Shown here: in pieces, positions 5,924 to 12,120 of the stretch | How the letters are laid out: the number at the start of each line of letters is the position of its first letter | Position numbering within the stretch: the stretch's first letter is position 1 | Origin: Acetatifactor sp. | GTDB taxonomy: Bacteria > Bacillota > Clostridia > Lachnospirales > Lachnospiraceae | Length of the DNA: 15,289 bases | Reading direction: 5' to 3' | NCBI GenBank assembly: GCA_016293615.1 | Contig: JAEDDX010000057.1 | Span: forward strand, 1 to 15,289 | Made by a program: the position numbers and the translations under genes | Notes under the pieces: generated by a model | Database searches by the model: none | Told to the model about the DNA's origin: nothing | The model's input: the letters and a program-made list of their open reading frames with translations, nothing else

Positions 5924-6388
5924 ATGGGGAAGAAAAAGCATAGTCTCTTGGTAAAGGGACTGGTAGCTGCAGGGGGATATGTTGCGGCAAACGCAGTGGG
6001 AGTCAAGCTCCGCTACGACAAGGTGATGAAGGAAATGGAGCAGACGGCCGGCAATCATCAGATGTACTCCGTTATGTTCGGCAAACAAAATGTGGATGTT
6101 CACAAGGATACGGTTAAATCATACCTGACCTGCACGAATGGCAGTATGACTGTGAAGCTTGAGGAGGCGCCGGAGAGCGGGGAACTGACGCTTGATTTGT
6201 GCACGGTTCTCGGTAAGATTACGATTTTGCTGCCGCCCGGAGCTGCCATTGATTACAATGTAACGGGCTCCATGGAAAAGTTCAGTGACATGAGAGCGGA
6301 CGGGGATGCAGAGAAATCGTATACCGTCCATATCATCGGAAAGAGCGTTCTGTCGGAAATCGTAATTGACGGTATTGCAGGACAGTAA
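5924..6388 (+). CDS. Small protein with hydrophobic N-terminus and LiaF-like C-terminal domain
   Basis: The 154-residue product starts at ATG 5924, 10 bases after a perfect AAAGGAGG; an in-frame ATG at 5756 lies within the previous remnant and lacks a site. Residues 8-27 (LLVKGLVAAGGYVAANAVGV) are hydrophobic and small-residue rich and may associate with the membrane. The C-terminal half, SMTVKLEEAPESGELTLDLCTVLGKITILLPPGAAIDYNVTGS, matches the pattern of LiaF/DUF2154-type domains, where a conserved 'G.ITILLPPG' turn lies between short beta strands. LiaF-type proteins sense or damp cell-envelope stress signalling. That role is not shown here, since no LiaRS-like histidine kinase or regulator is nearby. 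A strong terminator follows at 6406, so the gene is probably transcribed alone. Confidence 0.68.
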   Translation: MGKKKHSLLVKGLVAAGGYVAANAVGVKLRYDKVMKEMEQTAGNHQMYSVMFGKQNVDVHKDTVKSYLTCTNGSMTVKLEEAPESGELTLDLCTVLGKITILLPPGAAIDYNVTGSMEKFSDMRADGDAEKSYTVHIIGKSVLSEIVIDGIAGQ

Positions 6389-6405
6389 TGGAATCGGAGC
6401 AACGC

Positions 6406-6437
6406 AACCGGATGGATCCTGACGGATTCATCCGGTT
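6406..6437 (+). terminator. Rho-independent terminator after the LiaF-like gene
   Basis: Arms AACCGGATGGATCC (6406-6419) and GGATTCATCCGGTT (6424-6437) form a 14-bp stem with one G-T wobble around the four-base loop TGAC. A T-rich run (TACTATTTT) follows, 18 bases after the stop codon at 6388. Confidence 0.75.
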
Positions 6438-6465
6438 TACTATTTTGCAACGGAGAGCGATCACG

Positions 6466-6742
6466 ATGAGACTGGAAACAGAGCGACTATTCTTAAGAGA
6501 AATGAGTCAGGATGATCGGTGACTGCGAACTGACGATGCAGAATATCGGAGGTGTGATCAAGCCAGAGATCGGATATCATATCCGCAAAGATATGCAGCG
6601 AAAAGGGTACGCCGGGGAAGCTGCGGCTGCGGTAAGAGATTGTGAGGACGAGGAAAATGAGATAACAAAGGTGTTTGCGGTGACGAGAGAGGAGTGGCTG
6701 GCGCTTGGAGAGGGCGTCCGAAAAGGGACAAAACAACTGTAA
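6466..6742 (+). pseudogene. GNAT (RimJ/RimL-type) acetyltransferase remnant with two internal deletions
   Basis: ATG 6466 encodes MRLETERLFLREMSQDDR, the typical start of RimJ/RimL-like N-acetyltransferases, then a stop at 6520-6522. An overlapping frame from 6512 continues with IGDCELTMQ, then KPEIGYHIRKDMQRKGYAGEAAAAVRDC. This is the acetyl-CoA binding core, where RKGYAGEA corresponds to the Q/RxxGxG/A motif. It then jumps to ENEITKVFAVTREEW, the usual C-terminal end of this subfamily. About 60 residues are missing between the first two parts and about 45 before the last part, compared with the family's usual 170-180 residues. A frame change also separates the first two pieces. It is clearly non-functional as an enzyme. 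The original substrate is unknown. Confidence 0.75.
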
Positions 6743-6780
6743 GGATACAGAATAAATTTTCGTGCAAAGGAGACAATAGT

Positions 6781-6870
6781 ATGAGTTGGGGATCGATTTC
6801 GTATTGGTATTTTACTTTCCTGGATCCTGACGGAAAGCCCATTGAAATAACCGGAGGGCATAAAGAGTAG
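6781..6870 (+). pseudogene. C-terminal fragment of a VOC/glyoxalase-family protein behind an intact start
   Basis: ATG 6781 has a good AAAGGAGA site 7 bases upstream and encodes 29 residues: MSWGSISYWYFTFLDPDGKPIEITGGHKE. The segment FLDPDGKPIEIT is the characteristic last strand of vicinal-oxygen-chelate proteins (glyoxalase/bleomycin-resistance fold; compare 'F.DPDGN.IE'), where the Glu is often a metal ligand. About 100 residues that normally precede it are absent. A native start and RBS joined directly to a native end suggests an internal deletion. Confidence 0.6.
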
Positions 6871-6882
6871 ACCTCCGGTTAT
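6847..6882 (-). terminator. Hairpin terminator, mainly for the acidic-repeat gene on the minus strand
   Basis: ATAACCGGAGG (6847-6857) and CCTCCGGTTAT (6872-6882) are perfect 11-base arms with a 14-base loop. It lies 38 bases beyond the stop of the minus-strand gene at 6921 and overlaps the end of the VOC remnant. The T-run is weak on both strands, so it may act in both directions. Confidence 0.5.
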
Positions 6883-6920
6883 CGTGGTGTCGTTCGTATT
6901 TTGGAAAGCTTGCTGTCTGT

Positions 6921-7658
6921 TTACTCGGAGGCTTCCTCTTCATCCAGGAACACTTCGTTTAAGGAAGTCTCTGCGGGGGCTTCTCCCGCGGGCGCAGATG
7001 CCTTCTTGATATCTGCCTCGAGGGCGGAGTCGTCTGCAGGCTCCTCATCGGAGAAGAATTCTTCCACCGCGGTGGGGGCCTCTTCTATAACAGGTTCTGC
7101 AACAACAGGTTCTGCAGCAGCAGGCTCCTCAGCGACAGGCTCCTCAACGGCAGGTTCCTCAGCAACAGGCTCCTCAACGACAGGCTCCTCAGCAGCAGGC
7201 TCCTCAGCAACAGGTTCCTCAGCAACAGGCTCCTCAGCGGCAGGTTCCTCAGCAACAGGTTCCTCAGCAACAGGTTCCTCAACGACAGGCTCCTCAATGG
7301 CAGGTTCCTCAGCAACAGGCTCCTCAGCAGCAGGCTCCTCGGCGGCAGGTTCCTCAGCGACAGGTTCCTCAGCGACAGGCTCCTCAGCGACAGGTTCCTC
7401 AATGGCAGGATCCTCAGCAATAGGTTCTGCAACTGCTTCGGATGTTTCGCCGGATGTTCTGCTCAAGGAGAAGTATTTTTTGAAGAATCCGGGCTTTTTG
7501 GATTCGTAATCCTCTTCATACGCATCAAAATCGTCAAAATCATCATCAATGGGGATGAGATTTTTCAGGTCTTTTTTGTAAAGGTAAATGACCGCAGCGG
7601 CAACGGCACTGCTGATGGCGGCGGTAATCAGTAAGATTTTACGGGTCTTGTTCGTCAT
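6921..7658 (-). CDS. Membrane-anchored acidic protein with pentapeptide (xxEEP) repeats
   Basis: The 245-residue product starts at ATG 7658 behind AAAGGAG. Residues 8-27 form one membrane segment (LLITAAISSAVAAAVIYLY), followed by KKDLKN and an acidic stretch IDDDFDDFDAYEED. Residues about 76-194 are about 22 five-residue units of the form (A/V)(A/V/I)EEP, of which 19 carry an exact EEP. The tail (195-245) is acidic and disordered-looking. With positive charges at the N-terminus and next to the segment, orientation is uncertain. A repeat of this kind would make a stiff, negatively charged extended rod like those used as spacers in surface or division proteins, but no function can be assigned. 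The 15-base DNA repeat is prone to length change between strains. The opposite strand has a long open frame of Ser/Ala/Thr/Gly repeats, an artefact of the repeat. Confidence 0.8.
   Translation of the reverse strand: MTNKTRKILLITAAISSAVAAAVIYLYKKDLKNLIPIDDDFDDFDAYEEDYESKKPGFFKKYFSLSRTSGETSEAVAEPIAEDPAIEEPVAEEPVAEEPVAEEPAAEEPAAEEPVAEEPAIEEPVVEEPVAEEPVAEEPAAEEPVAEEPVAEEPAAEEPVVEEPVAEEPAVEEPVAEEPAAAEPVVAEPVIEEAPTAVEEFFSDEEPADDSALEADIKKASAPAGEAPAETSLNEVFLDEEEASE
7077..7433 (-). repeat. 15-bp tandem repeat array encoding (x)(x)EEP pentapeptides
   Basis: About 22 to 24 units of 15 bases run through the acidic-repeat gene, read on the plus strand as variants of GCAACAGGTTCCTCA. Units differ mostly at codons 1 and 2 (Ala, Val, Ile) while the Glu-Glu-Pro codons stay constant. 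Whole-unit duplications are visible, for example repeated blocks PVAEEPVAEEPAAEE. Confidence 0.85.
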
Positions 7659-7783
7659 GGTGACTCCTTTCGAGAAACATAGCGGATAGTCCTTCTTGGC
7701 GTCTTTCCTTCCGCACCCGCTGCAGGGCAGGGAGAAACATTCATAAAAAGGATAACCGGAATGGGATATCAGTGATGTCGGGG

Positions 7784-7806
7784 CAAAAGCGCCTGCAGGC
7801 CTTTTG
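7784..7806. terminator. Palindromic hairpin in the divergent intergenic region
   Basis: CAAAAG-C-GCCTG and CAGGC-CTTTTG form an 11-bp stem with one bulged C. It lies between the divergent starts at 7658 and 7950, so it terminates neither of the two genes and may be an operator or a short-transcript terminator. Confidence 0.3.
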
Positions 7807-7949
7807 AGCCTGATATCATTTTAATACGAATGCTGTCAGTTGAAAAGGGAATCTGTGTAAATTTCGGAAAATTTTAGGAATAGGATGTCACGAAGACAAA
7901 ATATATGTTACAATGTGTTTATCATAAGTTTGGAATCGGGAGTTAGACT

Positions 7950-8549
7950 ATGAACGGGAAATTCTTTGATCTGAAGAAAGAAAAACAGGATAGAATGATC
8001 AATGCCGCCATGAAGGTGTTTGCCATGCAGGGGTACAGGCATGCCAGCACGGACGATATCGTGAAGGAGGCGGCCATCAGCAAGGGACTTTTGTTCCATT
8101 ATTTTGGCAGCAAAGCGGGTGTGTACAAGTTCATCTTTGATTACAGCGTGCGGTTTATGTGTCTTGAGCTTAGAACCTATGTGGATTCCAGGGAGAGAAA
8201 CTTAATCGAGGTCATCCGTCAGGTGGAGTGCGCCAGGATGCATGTGCTGAAAGGTTATCCTTATATGCAGGAATTCCTCAACCGCTGTATGCTGGAGGAC
8301 TGCGAGGAGGCGCTCTCTGTGACCGAAGAGAAGAAAACGGCCCTGCAGGAGACCTACAGAACCGTTTATGACCAGATCGATTATTCCCTTCTTCCGGGAA
8401 AGGTGGATGGTATCAAGCTCCGGAAGATGCTTGAGTTTACCATTGCGGGACTGATGAATGAGAAGTTCAGAGACCCTGATTATCAGCCCGAGACCTTCTA
8501 TGAGGAGGTCTGTGAGTACCTGAATATGGTGCGGGGCTTACTTGCTTGA
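7950..8549 (+). CDS. TetR/AcrR-family transcriptional regulator
   Basis: The 199-residue product has the standard TetR N-terminal helix-turn-helix: INAAMKVFAMQGYRHASTDDIVKEA (about 16-40), then AISKGLLFHYFGSK (about 41-54), which includes the recognition helix. The C-terminal all-helical ligand domain is not specific enough to name an inducer. GGGAG lies 8 bases before ATG 7950, and a TACAAT -10-like hexamer is at 7909-7914 without a good -35. Family members usually repress a neighbouring, often divergent gene. Here the divergent gene encodes the acidic-repeat protein at 7658, and the gene downstream is convergent and overlaps by 12 bases, so the natural target is unclear. No clear palindromic operator was found in the 7659-7949 gap, apart from the hairpin at 7784-7806. 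Confidence 0.9.
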   Translation: MNGKFFDLKKEKQDRMINAAMKVFAMQGYRHASTDDIVKEAAISKGLLFHYFGSKAGVYKFIFDYSVRFMCLELRTYVDSRERNLIEVIRQVECARMHVLKGYPYMQEFLNRCMLEDCEEALSVTEEKKTALQETYRTVYDQIDYSLLPGKVDGIKLRKMLEFTIAGLMNEKFRDPDYQPETFYEEVCEYLNMVRGLLA

Positions 8550-9299
8550 TTTGTAAGGGTCATCCGCAGGATAACCGCCCTTTAGCTTCTGCATGCCGCG
8601 CTGGATGGCATCCTTCGAGTTCTTCCAGTCGGCATCCTTGTTGCGATAGTCGAATTTCTCGACGAGCCAGGCAACATCCTCGGAGAGGCGTTCCATATTG
8701 CGCTCCATCAGGGGGAACATACATTGATAAAAGCTTTCCAGCTCCTGGGCGTTGAGCTTGGAATCGGAAGCGTCACACAAATCACCGAAGTGGGAAAGGC
8801 AGAAGCCTTTTCCATTTTTTATCTTCTCCTTAAAATCAGGGTCCTGCTTCCAGAGGTAGAAGAAGGTATCCATGTATCTTTCGTAGGTCTCGTTAAAGTG
8901 ATTGCAGATGTAGCAGGACTTGTTCTTCTCCCGTACCCAGGCACCGATGGCATTTCCGCCCTCGGTGTTTTTCTTGAACAGACCCTTGGAGGCCATTTTC
9001 CCGGGCTTAAAGCCTGAGAATTCCTTCTTCATCTCACCGATCATACGGCGGTAATGGGTCTTGAGGATCCAGGCGTTTCCGAGGGTGTTGCCGTAGTCGA
9101 ACATCTTCTGAAAATGTGTGCGGCAGAACCCGGCCTTGTCGGTCATCTCACGCACATCGGCTTCCATGTAGGAAGCTGCGCTGCCCAGACAAAAGTCCAG
9201 GAGGTCCTGTTCGATATTTCTTTCTATGAAACAGAAAGGACATTCATCGTTGGCGTTGACGGCGTCGTTGAGCGGAATGGTATACAGTTGTTCTTTCAT
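8538..9299 (-). CDS. DUF6062-like protein with two Cys-Cys-Cys-His modules
   Basis: ATG 9299 is chosen over GTG 9308 because GAGGTG lies 6 bases before it; the product is 253 residues. Two matching modules are present: C20-x2-C23-x35-C59-x2-H62, and C129-x2-C132-x34-C167-x2-H170. Both second halves read GFC(R/L)(T/S)HF. The spacing and repetition suggest two zinc or other metal sites that arose by duplication; metal binding is inferred. Between and after them are helical, charged stretches. No signal peptide or membrane segment is seen, so it is probably cytoplasmic. I recall proteins of this layout under DUF6062 in Clostridia, function unknown. Its 3' end overlaps the TetR gene by 12 bases on the opposite strand, which could allow antisense interference between the two. 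Confidence 0.75.
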   Translation of the reverse strand: MKEQLYTIPLNDAVNANDECPFCFIERNIEQDLLDFCLGSAASYMEADVREMTDKAGFCRTHFQKMFDYGNTLGNAWILKTHYRRMIGEMKKEFSGFKPGKMASKGLFKKNTEGGNAIGAWVREKNKSCYICNHFNETYERYMDTFFYLWKQDPDFKEKIKNGKGFCLSHFGDLCDASDSKLNAQELESFYQCMFPLMERNMERLSEDVAWLVEKFDYRNKDADWKNSKDAIQRGMQKLKGGYPADDPYKSSK

Positions 9300-9409
9300 G
9301 TTTGTCACCTCTTTGCTTTCTGCGTGGAACTATCATTTATTCTACTACATGCTCAAAAAAAATACCACTTTTTTGTTACTTTTATCGACAGATATTCGTC
9401 CCTTTCGCC

Positions 9410-9439
9410 TTTACAAAGCTTGTTTCTTCATTGTATAAT
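9410..9439 (+). promoter_or_regulatory. Promoter for the uracil permease, TTTACA-18-TATAAT
   Basis: A -35 TTTACA (9410-9415) lies 18 bases before a perfect TATAAT (9434-9439), about 75 bases ahead of the chosen start codon. The short leader contains a 5-bp hairpin GGGCA-TTGGG-TGCCC (9445-9459) right at the expected transcript start. I do not recognise a purine, PRPP or ppGpp riboswitch, nor a PyrR-binding site, in the leader. Confidence 0.65.
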
Positions 9440-9513
9440 GTTATGGGCATTGGGTGCCCGAAAACCGAATACTTGTTCCATCATAATCACACATGAGGAA
9501 GGGAGAAAACAAA

Positions 9514-10863
9514 ATGAAAATGATTTATGATGTCAAAGACAAACCCAAGGCCGGACAAGTCCTTATCTTCGGCTTCCAGCAGCTTCTGGCAATTATGGCG
9601 GCAACCATTGCGGTTCCTATGATTATCGGAAACGGCATGAGCATCGCAGCCGCTTTATTTGGCGCGGGTGTCGGTACTTTTGTGTATGTCCTGTTTACGA
9701 AGGCAAGCAGCCCGGTATTCCTTGGTTCTTCATTCGCATTTCTGGGCTCCATGGCGGCAGCGTTTGCCGGAGCGGTATCCGCAGAGGCGGGATTCGCAGG
9801 AATCATCCTCGGCGCGATCTTTGCCGGACTGGTTTATGTTGTCATTGCCCTGGTTGTTAAGATAGTCGGCGTCAACTGGCTCAACAAGCTGATGCCCTCA
9901 GTTGTCATCGGACCTACCGTTGCAATCATCGGTCTTTCCCTCGCAGGAAATGCAGTAGGCGATCTGCAGAAGAGCAATGTGGAAGGCGGTTCCCCTCTGA
10001 TTGCGGTTCTCTGCGGTCTGGTTACCGTTTTAGTAGTTACTCTTTGCTCTACCTACGGCAAGAAGATGGCCCGTCTGATTCCTTTCATCATCGGTATCCT
10101 GGCAGGCTATATCCTGGCAGCAATCTTTACCGCCATCGGTTTTGCGGCAGACATTGATGCATTGAAGATCCTTGATTTCAGCCCTGTGACCGCACTGGTT
10201 GCAGACGGTGTAACCTTCAGCACCTTCTTCTCGGTTCCTGAATTCTCCTTCCTGAAGTCCGCTAAGGGCTGGGGTCAGCTGGATGCAGGCTATATCGGAA
10301 CCATCGCTGCGGCTTATATGCCTGTAGCTATGGTAGTATTTGCAGAACACATTGCTGACCACAAGAATATCTCTTCCATCATTGAGAGAGATCTCCTTGA
10401 GAAGCCCGGTCTTCACAGAACCCTTCTCGGAGACGGCGTCGGCTCCATGGTCGGTGCATTCTTCGGAGGCTGCCCCAACACCACTTACGGTGAGTCCGTA
10501 GCCTGTGTTGCAATCACCAGAAACGCTTCCGTTGTCACCATTATGACCACCGCAGTGATGGCGATCGTGATCTCCTTCATCGCTCCCGTCATCGCCTTCT
10601 TGAGCTCCATTCCTTCCTGTGTCATGGGCGGCGTATGTATGACACTCTACGGATTCATCGCTGTCAGCGGTTTGAAGATGGTTCAGAAGGTTGACTTAAA
10701 CGAGAACAAGAACCTGTTCGTAGTATCAATCATCCTGATCTCCGGTATCGGCGGTCTGACCTTAAACTTCGGTAAGATCACCATTACCTCCGTCGCAACC
10801 TCCCTGATCCTCGGTATTCTTCTGAATATCGTATTGTCCGGGAAAAAGTCCGCGGAAGAATAA
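9514..10863 (+). CDS. uraA: Uracil/xanthine permease, NCS2 family (UraA/PyrP-like)
   Basis: This is a multi-pass membrane transporter that takes up nucleobase, most likely uracil, with protons. The start is ATG 9514, behind GAGGAAGGGAG; the upstream in-frame ATG 9493 would put that site inside the coding region. The product has 449 residues. Typical NCS2 signatures are GFQQLLAIMAATIAVPMI at the N-terminus, GSSFAFLGSM, GPTVAIIGLSLAGNAV, VVFAEHIADHKN, EKPGLHRTLLGDGVG and GCPNTTYGESVACVAITR. The two Glu in FAEH and NTTYGE are 49 residues apart, as are the substrate-binding Glu241 and Glu290 of E. coli UraA. The position matching E. coli His245 is Asp here, which I believe is common in Firmicute members. 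The gene has its own promoter and terminator. Uracil rather than xanthine is favoured but not proven. Confidence 0.9.
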   Translation: MKMIYDVKDKPKAGQVLIFGFQQLLAIMAATIAVPMIIGNGMSIAAALFGAGVGTFVYVLFTKASSPVFLGSSFAFLGSMAAAFAGAVSAEAGFAGIILGAIFAGLVYVVIALVVKIVGVNWLNKLMPSVVIGPTVAIIGLSLAGNAVGDLQKSNVEGGSPLIAVLCGLVTVLVVTLCSTYGKKMARLIPFIIGILAGYILAAIFTAIGFAADIDALKILDFSPVTALVADGVTFSTFFSVPEFSFLKSAKGWGQLDAGYIGTIAAAYMPVAMVVFAEHIADHKNISSIIERDLLEKPGLHRTLLGDGVGSMVGAFFGGCPNTTYGESVACVAITRNASVVTIMTTAVMAIVISFIAPVIAFLSSIPSCVMGGVCMTLYGFIAVSGLKMVQKVDLNENKNLFVVSIILISGIGGLTLNFGKITITSVATSLILGILLNIVLSGKKSAEE

Positions 10864-10930
10864 GGCGTCGGGATAACCCTGACAGGGAAGCACGGTACGC
10901 AGACTCATCTGAGGCATGGCGGATTGTGTG

Positions 10931-10957
10931 ATGAAAGCGTGAAGAGTAACGCTTCAT
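10931..10957 (+). repeat. Hairpin upstream of the uraA terminator
   Basis: ATGAAAGCGT (10931-10940) pairs with ACGCTTCAT (10949-10957) with one bulged A. It may strengthen the stem-loop that follows at 10971 or stabilise the 3' end of the uraA transcript. Confidence 0.4.
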
Positions 10958-10970
10958 AAGATTATTATAA

Positions 10971-11010
10971 GGGTACATTTTCATGGCAGTATGAGAATGT
11001 ACTCTTTTTT
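10971..11010 (+). terminator. Rho-independent terminator of uraA
   Basis: Arms GGGTACATTTTCAT (10971-10984) and ATGAGAATGTACTC (10991-11004) form a 14-bp stem with two G-T wobbles around GGCAGT. Six Ts follow at once (11005-11010). Confidence 0.88.
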
Positions 11011-11080
11011 GCATTCACATTCATGTAGTAATTAAAACTACGAAAAAGAGGGTATATTACTATAAAATCTGTTTTTGATA

Positions 11081-11109
11081 TTGAAATTTTGCCCCGACCA
11101 TGGTATTCT
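11081..11109 (+). promoter_or_regulatory. Candidate degV promoter, TTGAAA-17-TATTCT
   Basis: TTGAAA (11081-11086) and TATTCT (11104-11109) are correctly spaced and lie 40 bases before the start codon at 11149, after the uraA terminator. The region is AT-rich, so other hexamers nearby are possible. Confidence 0.4.
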
Positions 11110-11148
11110 TTGGATAGCAAGTCCTATTGATGAAAGGTTAAGAAACAT

Positions 11149-12060
11149 ATGAGTGAGTTGTTCCGCATTATCAGTGACGGTTCCTGTGATTTGCCGGTTG
11201 CCTTTGCTGAGGAGAAAAATGTGTCCATCGTTCCGTTCTATGTGTCCTTTGACGATGAGCATTATGAGAGAGAGAATGTAGAGATTCAGATCAGGGATTT
11301 TTATCAGCAGATGGTGGACCGCAAGGGTGTGTATCCGAAGTCTTCCATGCCGGCTACGCAGGATTATGTCGATGCGTTTCTGCCCTGGGTAGAGAAGAAG
11401 GTGCCTGTCGTCTGCATCTGTATCACCACAAAGTTCAGTGGTTCCATGCAGTCTGCGCTGAACGCAAAGAATATCATTTTGGAGGACCATCCGGATGCCC
11501 GGATTGAGGTGATTGATTCTACCATCAATACTGTGCTGCAGGGATTGTATGTGCAGGAAGCAATCAGGCTCCGAGATGCGGGATATGGGTTTGAGGATGC
11601 GGTGAAGAGGCTCGAGGAGATTAAGTCAACCGGCAGAATCTTTTTTACGGTCGGAGATATGGAATACTTACAGCACGGCGGAAGAATCGGCAAGGTCGCA
11701 TCGGTCGCGGGCAGTGTACTCGGAATTCGTCCGATCATTACGCTGAAGCAGGGTGAGATCTACCCGTCCGGTATCGGGCGCGGCAGAAAGCGTACCTTTG
11801 AAAAGTCTCTGGAGCTGCTGCTCAATTATCTTACGGAGAATCAGTATACGCCCGAGAATGTCAGCATCTGTCTCGGATATGGCTATGATATCGAAGAGGG
11901 GACAGATTGCGCGCGGATCGCGCTGGAGGAGCTGCACAAGAGAGGACTGATGTTTGAGACCGTCCCCACCTACCAGATCGGCGCAACCATCGGCGTCCAC
12001 ACGGGCCCTTATCCTCTTGGGTTCGGCGTTATCGAGAAAGCAATTCACGAATCAAAATAA
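11149..12060 (+). CDS. DegV-family fatty-acid-binding protein (FakB-like)
   Basis: The 303-residue product has DegV family features throughout: FRIISDGSCDLP at the N-terminus, YPKSSMPATQDY (about 64-75, the serine-containing lipid-binding segment), ITTKFSGSMQSA (about 92-103), VIDSTINTVLQG, and the hallmark GDMEYLQHGGRIGKVASVAGSVLGIRPII (about 168-196). Family members bind one fatty acid in a buried pocket. FakB types hand it to the kinase FakA for phosphorylation on the way to phospholipid. Which fatty acid is bound, and whether FakA is present, cannot be read here. It is cytosolic, with no signal peptide. AAAGG lies 11 bases before ATG 11149. It is convergent with the HAD gene across a 60-base gap. 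Confidence 0.93.
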   Translation: MSELFRIISDGSCDLPVAFAEEKNVSIVPFYVSFDDEHYERENVEIQIRDFYQQMVDRKGVYPKSSMPATQDYVDAFLPWVEKKVPVVCICITTKFSGSMQSALNAKNIILEDHPDARIEVIDSTINTVLQGLYVQEAIRLRDAGYGFEDAVKRLEEIKSTGRIFFTVGDMEYLQHGGRIGKVASVAGSVLGIRPIITLKQGEIYPSGIGRGRKRTFEKSLELLLNYLTENQYTPENVSICLGYGYDIEEGTDCARIALEELHKRGLMFETVPTYQIGATIGVHTGPYPLGFGVIEKAIHESK

Positions 12061-12106
12061 GGGATCGTATCGCCGGCAGGTCTTCGCCTGACAGAGACAC
12101 AATCCC
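12061..12106. terminator. Possible shared terminator between the convergent degV and HAD genes
   Basis: GGGAT (12061-12065) can pair with ATCCC (12102-12106), enclosing a smaller CAGG/CCTG stem (12077-12090). It is weak, with no T-run, but fills the gap between two converging genes. Confidence 0.3.
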
Positions 12107-12120
12107 TCAAGGATTACAGA

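Noticed and set aside
6413..6834. 14-base direct repeat TGGATCCTGACGGA at 6413-6426 and 6821-6834
   Set aside because: One copy is part of a terminator stem-loop and the other encodes the conserved DPDG of the VOC tail. A single 14-base match is within chance for 15 kb.
6901..7509. Long plus-strand open frame encoding Ser/Ala/Thr/Gly repeats (SATGSS-type), antisense to the acidic-repeat gene
   Set aside because: It is the complement of the 15-bp repeat, which has no stop in this frame. It lacks a ribosome binding site, while the minus-strand gene has an RBS, a membrane anchor and a terminator.
9054..9530. Plus-strand 158-codon open frame opposite the DUF6062-like gene and across the uraA promoter
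   Set aside because: It is a shadow of the minus-strand gene, has no RBS, and runs through a clear promoter and into uraA in another frame.
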